Positions 58,200-64,000 of a stretch of DNA of 64,000 nucleotides are shown here, piece by piece. Below the pieces are notes generated by a model. It was not told the DNA's origin and ran no database searches. It was given only the letters and a program-made list of their open reading frames with translations. The DNA is taken from contig CM056576.1 of the NCBI GenBank assembly GCA_029721435.1, positions 74,851,876 through 74,915,875 on the forward strand, given 5' to 3'. The DNA comes from Gymnothorax reevesii. Lineage: Eukaryota; Chordata; Actinopteri; Anguilliformes; Muraenidae. The translations under genes and the position numbers were made by a program. How positions within the stretch are numbered: the first letter of the stretch is position 1; each line of letters begins with the position of its first letter.

Positions 58200-61100
58200 T
58201 GGGTGGTTGCTAGGCAATTGCTATGGTGTTCTGGGTGGTTAATAGGGCGTTGCAAGGCGGTTGCTATGGTGATCTGGGGGTTGCTAGGGCATTGCTAGGT
58301 GGTTGCTATGTTGTTCTGGCTGGTTGCTAGGGTGTTGCTAGGCGGTTGCTATGGTGTTCTGGGTGGTTTCTAGGGCTGCTAGGCAGTTGCTATGGTGTTC
58401 TGGGTGGTTGCTAGGGCGTAGCTAGGAGGTTGCTATGGTGTTCTGTGTGGTAGCTAGGGCATAGGTAGGGGGTTGGTATGGTGTTCTGGGTGGTTGGTAG
58501 AGCGTTGCTATGGTGTTCTGGGTGGTTGCTAGGTGGTTGCTATGGTGTTCTGGGTGGTTGCTCGGGCGTTGCCAGGCGGTTGTCATGGTGTTCTGGGTGG
58601 TTGCTAGGGCGTTGCTATGGTGTTTTTGGTGGTTGCTAGGGCGTTGCTTGGCAGTTGCTATGGTGTTCTGGGTGGTTGATAGGGCACTGCTAGGGGGTTG
58701 TAATGGTATTCTGGGTGGTTGCTAGGCGGTTGTTATGGTGTTCTGGGTGGTTGCTAGGGCGTTGCTAGGAGGTTGCTAAGGTGTTCTGGGTGGTTGCTAG
58801 GCGGTTGCTATGGTGTTCTGGGTGGTTGCTAGGCGGTTGCTATGGTGTTCTGGGTGGTTGCTAGGCGGTTGCTATGGTGTTCTAAGTGGTTGCTAGGGCG
58901 TTGCTAGGCAGTTGCTATGGTGTTCCAGGGCGTTGCTAGGCAGTTGCTATGGTGTTCTAAGTGGTTGCTAGGGCGTTGCTAAGCAGTTGCTATGGTGTTC
59001 TGGGTGGTTGCAAGGCGGTTGCTATGGTGTTGTAAGTGGTTGCTAGGGCGGTGGTAGGCAGTTGCTATGGTGGTCTGGGTGGTTGCTAGGTGGTTGCTAT
59101 GGTGTTCTGCGTGGTTGCTCGGGCGTAGCTAGGCGGGTGCTAAGGTGTTCTGGGTGGTTGCTAGGGCATTGCTAGGTGGTTTCTATGGTGTTCTAGGTGG
59201 TTGCTAGGCGGTTGCTAGGCCGTTGCGATGGTGTTCTGGGTGGTTGCTAGGTGGTTGCTATGGTGTTCTGGGTGGTTGCTAGGGCGTTTCTAGGCAGTTG
59301 CTATGGTGTTCTGGCTGGTTGCTAGGCAATTGCTATGATGTTCTGGGTGGTTAATAGGGCGTTGCAAGGCGGTTGCTATGGTGTTCTGGGGGTTGCAAGG
59401 GCATTGCTAGGTGGTTGCTATGGTGTTCTGGGTGGTTGCTAGGGTATTGCTAGGCGGTTGCTTTGGTGTTCTGGGTGGTTTCTAGGGCGTTGCTAGGCAG
59501 TTGCTATGGTGTTCTGGGTGGTTGCTAGGGCGTTGCTAGGCGGTTGCTATGGTGTTCTGGGTGGTTGCTAGGCAGTTGCTATGGTGTTCTGGGTGGTTGC
59601 CAGGGCGTAGCTAGGCGGTTGCTATGGTGTTCTGGGTGGTTGCAAGGCAGTTCCTATGGTGTTCTGGGTGGTTGCTAGGGCGTTGCTAGGCAGTTGGTAT
59701 GGTGTTCTGGGTGGTTGCTAGGGCGTTGCTATGGTGTTCTGGGTGGTTGCTAGGGCATTGCTAGGCAGTTGCTATGGTGTTCTGGGTGGTTGTTAGGCAG
59801 TTGCTATGGTGTTCAGGGTGGTTGCTAGGGCGTTGCTAGGCAGTTGGTATGGTGTTCTGGGTGGTTGCTAGGGCGTTGCGAGGCAGTTGCTATGGTGGTC
59901 TGGGTGGTTGCTAGGGTGTTGCTAGGCAGTTGCTATGGTGTTCTGGGTGGTTGCTAGGGCGTTCCTAGGCAGTTGCTATGGTGTTCTGGGTGGTTGCTAG
60001 GCGGTTGCTATGGTGTTTTGGGTGGTTGCTGGGGCGTTGCTAAGCGGTTGCTATGGTGTTCTGCGTGGTTGCTAAGGCGTTGCTAGGCAGTTGCTATGGT
60101 GTTCTGGGTGGTTGCTAGGGCGTTGCTAGGCAGTTGGTATGGTGTTCTGGGTGGGTGCTAGGGCGTGGCTAGGCAGTTGCAATGGTGTTCAGGGTGGTTG
60201 CTAGGGCGTTGCTAGGCAGTTGGTATGGTGTTCTGGGTGGTTGCTAGGGCGTTGCTAGGCAGTTTCTATGGTGTTCTGGGAGGTTGCCAGGCGGTTGCTA
60301 TGGTGTTCTCAGTGGTTGCTAGGGCGTTGCTAGGCGGTTGCTATGGTGTTCTGCGTGGTTGCTAGGGCGTTGCTATGGTGTTCTGGGTGGTTGCTAAGGC
60401 GTTGCTAGGCAGTTGCTATGATGTTCATGTTCAGGGTGGTTGCTAAGGCATTGCTAGGTGGTTGCTATGGTGTTCTGTGTGGTTGCTAGGGCGGTGCTAG
60501 GCAGTTGCTATGGTGTTCTGGGTGGTTGCTTGGGCATTGCTAGGTGGTTGCTATGGTGTTTTGGGTGGTTGCTAGGGCGTTTCTAGGCGGTTGCTATGGT
60601 GTTCTGTGTGGTTGCTAGGTGGGTGCTATGGTGTTCTGGGTGGTTGCTAGGGCGTTGCTAGGCAGTTGCCATGGTGTTCTTGGTGGTTGCTAGGGCGTTG
60701 CTAGGTGGTTGCTATGGTGTTTTGGGTGGTTGCTAGGCAATTGCTATGGTGTTCTGGGTGGTAAATAGGGCGTTGCAAGGCGGTTGCTATGGTGATCTGG
60801 GGGTTGCTAGGACATTGCTAGGTGGTTGCTATGTTGTTCTGGCTGGTTGCTAGGGTGTTGCTAGGCGGTTGCTATGGTGTTCTGGGTGGTTTCTAGGGCG
60901 TTGCTAGGCAGTTGCTATGGTGTTCTGGGTGGTTGCTAGGGCGTAGCGAGGCGGTTGCTATGGTGTTCTGGGTGGTTGCTAGGGCGTTGCTATGGTGTTC
61001 TGGGTGGTTGCCAGGTGGTTGCTATGGTGTTCTGGTTGGTTGCTCGGGCGTTGCCAGGCGGTTGCTATGGTGTTCTGGGTGGTTGCTAGGGCGTTGCTAT

Positions 61101-64000
61101 GGTGTTCTGGGAGGTTGCTAGGGCGTTGCTTGGCAGTTGCTATGGTGTTCAGGGTGGTTGATAGGGCATTGCTAGGGGGTTGTAATGGTATTCTGGGTGG
61201 TTGCTAGGCGGTTGCTATGGTGTTCTGGGTGGTTGCTAGGGCGTTGCTAGGCGGTTGCTAAGGTGTTCTGGGTGGTTGCTAGGCGGTTGCTATGGTGTTC
61301 TGGGTGGTTGCTAGGCGGTTGCTATGGTGTTCTAAGTGGTTGCTAGGCGGTTGTTATGGTGTTCTAAGTGGTTGCTAGGGCGTTGCTAGGCAGTTGCTAT
61401 GGTGTTCTGGGTGGTTGCTAAGCGGTTGCTATGGTGTTCTGGGTGGTTGCCAGGGCGTTGCTAGGCAGTTGCTATGGTGTTCTAGGTGGTTGTTAGGGCG
61501 TTGCTAGGCAGTTGCTATGGTGTTCTGGGTGGTTGCTAGGCGGTTGCTATGGTGTTCTGGGTGGTTGCTAGGGCATTGCTAGGCAGTTGCTATGGTCTTC
61601 TGGGTGGTTGCTAGGTGGTTGCTATGGTGTTCTGCGTGGTTGCTAGGGCGTAGCTAGGCGGTTGCTATGGTGTTCTGGGTGGTTGCTAGGGCATTGCTAG
61701 GTGGTTGCTATGGTGTTCTAGGTGGTTGCTAGGCGGTTGCTAGGCCGTTGCTATGGTGTTCTGGGTGGTTGCTAGGTGGTTGCTATGGTGTTCTGGGTGG
61801 TTGCTAGGGCGTTGCTAGGCAGTTGCATTGGTGTTCTGGGTGGTTGCTAGGGCGTTGTTGGGTGGTTGCTATGGTGTTTTGGGTGGTTGCTAGGGCGTTT
61901 CTAGGCAGTTGCTATGGTGTTCTGGCTGGTTGCTAGGCAATTGCTATGATGTTCTGGGTGGTTAATATGGCGTTGCAAGGCGGTTGCTATGGTGTTCTGG
62001 GGGTTGCAAGGGCATTGCTAGGTGGTTGCTATGGTGTTCTGGGTGGTTGCTAGGGTGTTGCTAGGCGGTTGCTTTGGTGTTCTGGGTGGTTTTTAGGGCG
62101 TTGCTAGGCAGTTGCTATGGTGTTCTGGGTGGTTGCTAGGGCGTTGCTAGGCGGTTGCTATGGTGTTCTGGGTGGTTGCTAGGCAGTTGCTATGGTGTTC
62201 TCGGTGGTTGCTAGGGCGTAGCTAGGCGGTTGCTATGGTGTTCTGGGTGGTTGATAGGCAGTTGCTATGGTGTTCTGGGTGGATGCTAGGGCGTTGCTAG
62301 GCAGTTGGTAAGGTGTTCTGGGTGGTTGCTAGGGCGTTGCTAGGCAGTTGCTATGGTGTTCTGGGTGGTTGCTAGGGTGTTGCTAGGCAGTTGCTATGGT
62401 GTTCTGGGTGTTTGCTAGGGCGTTGCTAGGCAGTTGCTATGGTGTTCTGGGTGGTTGCTAGGCGGTTGCTATGGTGTTTTGGGTGGTTGCTAGGGCGTTG
62501 CTAAGCGGTTGCTATGGTGTTCTGGGTGGTTGCTAGGGCGTTGCTAGGCAGTTGCTATGGTGATCTGGGTGGTTGCTAGGGCGTTGCTAGGCGGTTGCTA
62601 TGGTGTTCTGTGTCGTTGCTAGGTGGTTGCTATGGTGTTCTGGGTGGTTGCTCGGGCGTTGCCAGGCGGTTGCTATGGTGTTCTGGGTGGTTGCTAGGCA
62701 GTTGCTATGGTGTTCTGGGTCGTTGCTAGGGTGTTGCTAGGCGATTGCTATGGTGTTTTGGGTGGTTTCTAGAGCGTTGCTATGGTGTTCTGGGTGGTTG
62801 CTAGGGCGTTGCTGGGCAGTTGCTATGGTGTTCTGGGTGGTTGCTAGGGCATTGCTAGGTGGTTGTTATGGTGTTCTGGGTGGTTGCTAGGCGGTTGCTA
62901 TGTTGTTCTAAGTGGTTGCAAGGCGGTTGCTATGGTGTTCTAAGTGGTTGCTAGGGCATTGCTAGGCAGTTGCTATGGTGTTCTGGGTGGTTGTTATGGC
63001 GTTGCTAGGCAGTTGCTATGGTGTTCTGGGAGGTTGGCAGGCGTTTGCTATGGTGTTCTAAGTGGTTGCTAGGGCGTTGCTAGGCGGTTGCTATGGTGTT
63101 CTGGGTGGTTGCTAGGGCGTTGCTATGGTGTTCTAAGTGGTTGCTAGGGCATTGCTAGGCGGTTGCTATGGTGTTCTGGGTGGTTGCTAGGCGGTTGCTA
63201 TGGTGTTCTAAGTGGTTGCTAGGGCATTGCTAGGCGGTTGCTTTGTGTTCTGGGTGGTTGCTAGGCAGTTGCTTTGGTGTTCTAAGTGGTTGCTAGGCGG
63301 TTGCTATGGTGTTCTAAGTGGTTGCTAGGGCATTGCTAGGCAGTTGCTATGGTGTTCTGGGTGGTTGTTAGGGCGTTGCTAGGCAGTTGCTATGGTGTTC
63401 TGGGAGGTTGGCAGGCGTTTGCTATGGTGTTCTAAGTGGTTGCAAGGGCGTTGCTAGGCAGTTGCTATGGTGTTCTGGGTGGTTGCTAGGGCGTTGCTAG
63501 GTGGTTGCTATGGTGTTCTGGGTGGTTGCTAGGGCGTTGCTAGGCAGTTGCTATGGTGTTTTGGGTGGTTGCTAGGGCGTTTCTTCGCGGTTGCTATGGT
63601 GTTCTGGGTGGTTGCTAGGTGGTTGCTATGGTGTTCTGGGTGGTTGCTAGGGCATTGCTAGGCAGTTGCCATTGTGTTCTCGGTGGTTGCTAGGGCGTTG
63701 CTAGGTGGTTGCTATGGTGTTTTGGGTGGTTGCTAGGCGTTTCTAGGCAGTTGCTATGGTGTTCTGGCTGGTTGCTAGGCAATTGCTATGGTGTTCTGGG
63801 TGGTTAATAGGGCGTTGCAAGGCGGTTGCTATGGTGTTCTGGGGGTTGCTAGGGCATTGCTAGGTGGTTGCTATGTTGTTCTGGCTGGTTGCTAGGGTGT
63901 TGCTTGGCGGTTGCTATGGTGTTCTGGGTGGTTTCAAGGGCGTTGCTAGGCAGTTGCTATGGTGTTCTGGGTGGTTGCTAGGGCGTTGCTAGGCAGTTGC
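58200..64000 (+). repeat. Right-end copy of the 36-43.7-kb region
   Basis: Collinear with the region starting near 36.2/37.9 kb. Offsets are 22,019 (36221 and 58240), 20,702 (38650 and 59352), 20,644 (40348 and 60992, 41319 and 61963), 20,407 (42831 and 63238) and 20,331 (43474 and 63805). Steps such as 43 bp and 76 bp look like loss of one or two satellite units. The copy may extend beyond the window. Confidence 0.82.

Larger units (their letters stand above)
19551..64000 (+). repeat. Minisatellite array 5 (44 kb, continues past the window)
   Basis: An uninterrupted array of the same 10 + 11n units, all in one direction. Beyond about 22 kb it carries a linked set of markers: TTTCTAGGCAGTTG, TTCTGGCTGGTTG, GCTAGGCAATTGC, GGTTAATAGGGC, GCAAGGCGG and TTCTGGGGGTTGC. 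GGTTAATA-type markers occur near 22106, 25202, 26691, 31236, 32726, 36221, 37677, 38650, 40119, 43474, 44139, 47937, 52131, 53878, 55732, 58240, 59352, 61963 and 63805. Their spacing shows nested block duplications. No island, transposon or gene interrupts it. Confidence 0.97.

Noticed and set aside
1..64000. Telomere or subtelomere tract
   Set aside because: I saw no run of TTAGGG or a similar telomere repeat. A subtelomeric or pericentromeric place is possible but unsupported.

Overview
This window looks like non-coding eukaryotic DNA, most plausibly from a teleost fish. I found no protein gene, tRNA, rRNA or CRISPR array. About 60 kb of the 64 kb is one minisatellite/satellite array, always in the same orientation. 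The fish assignment rests on my memory that G/T-rich GTTGCTAGG repeats are common in fish genomes, on the TAA and GGAA microsatellites, and on the absence of any dense coding. I could not check it by search.

Unit design: each repeat is a 10-bp head (TGGTGTTCTG) followed by two or three 11-mers of the type GGNNGTTGCTA or GGGNNTTGCTA. This gives units of 32 or 43 bp, which often alternate as a 75-bp pair. At NN the usual states are CG, CA and TG, the pattern expected from CpG decay. The + strand is strongly G/T-rich (the common 43-bp unit is 18 G, 15 T, 6 C, 4 A).

Layout: array 1 (1-5463), island A (5464-6930), array 2 (6931-14482), island B (14483-15876), array 3 (15877-16640), island C (16641-17246), array 4 (17247-18944), island D (18945-19550), array 5 (19551-64000). 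The four islands are related. A and B share a repeat tail, a ~575-bp polypurine GGAA tract, a ~300-bp AT-rich block and TAA/hairpin repeats. C and D carry a 198-bp tandem dimer whose tail is also the left edge of A and B. B, C and D share the same right edge.

The arrays have nested higher-order structure: 75 bp and 150 bp locally, about 2.0-2.2 kb in array 2, a 9.02-kb duplication linking islands A and B, a 2,304-bp repeat linking C and D, and within array 5 tandem duplications of about 6.03, 1.46 and 4.1-4.2 kb plus a 20.3-20.7-kb spaced copy at the right end. The open frames present are by-products of the repeat (32 + 43 = 75 = 25 codons) or of polypurine sequence, not genes. The items most worth a second look are the CpG-state pattern, the 11-bp ancestry, the split 52-bp palindrome in island A and the modular islands.
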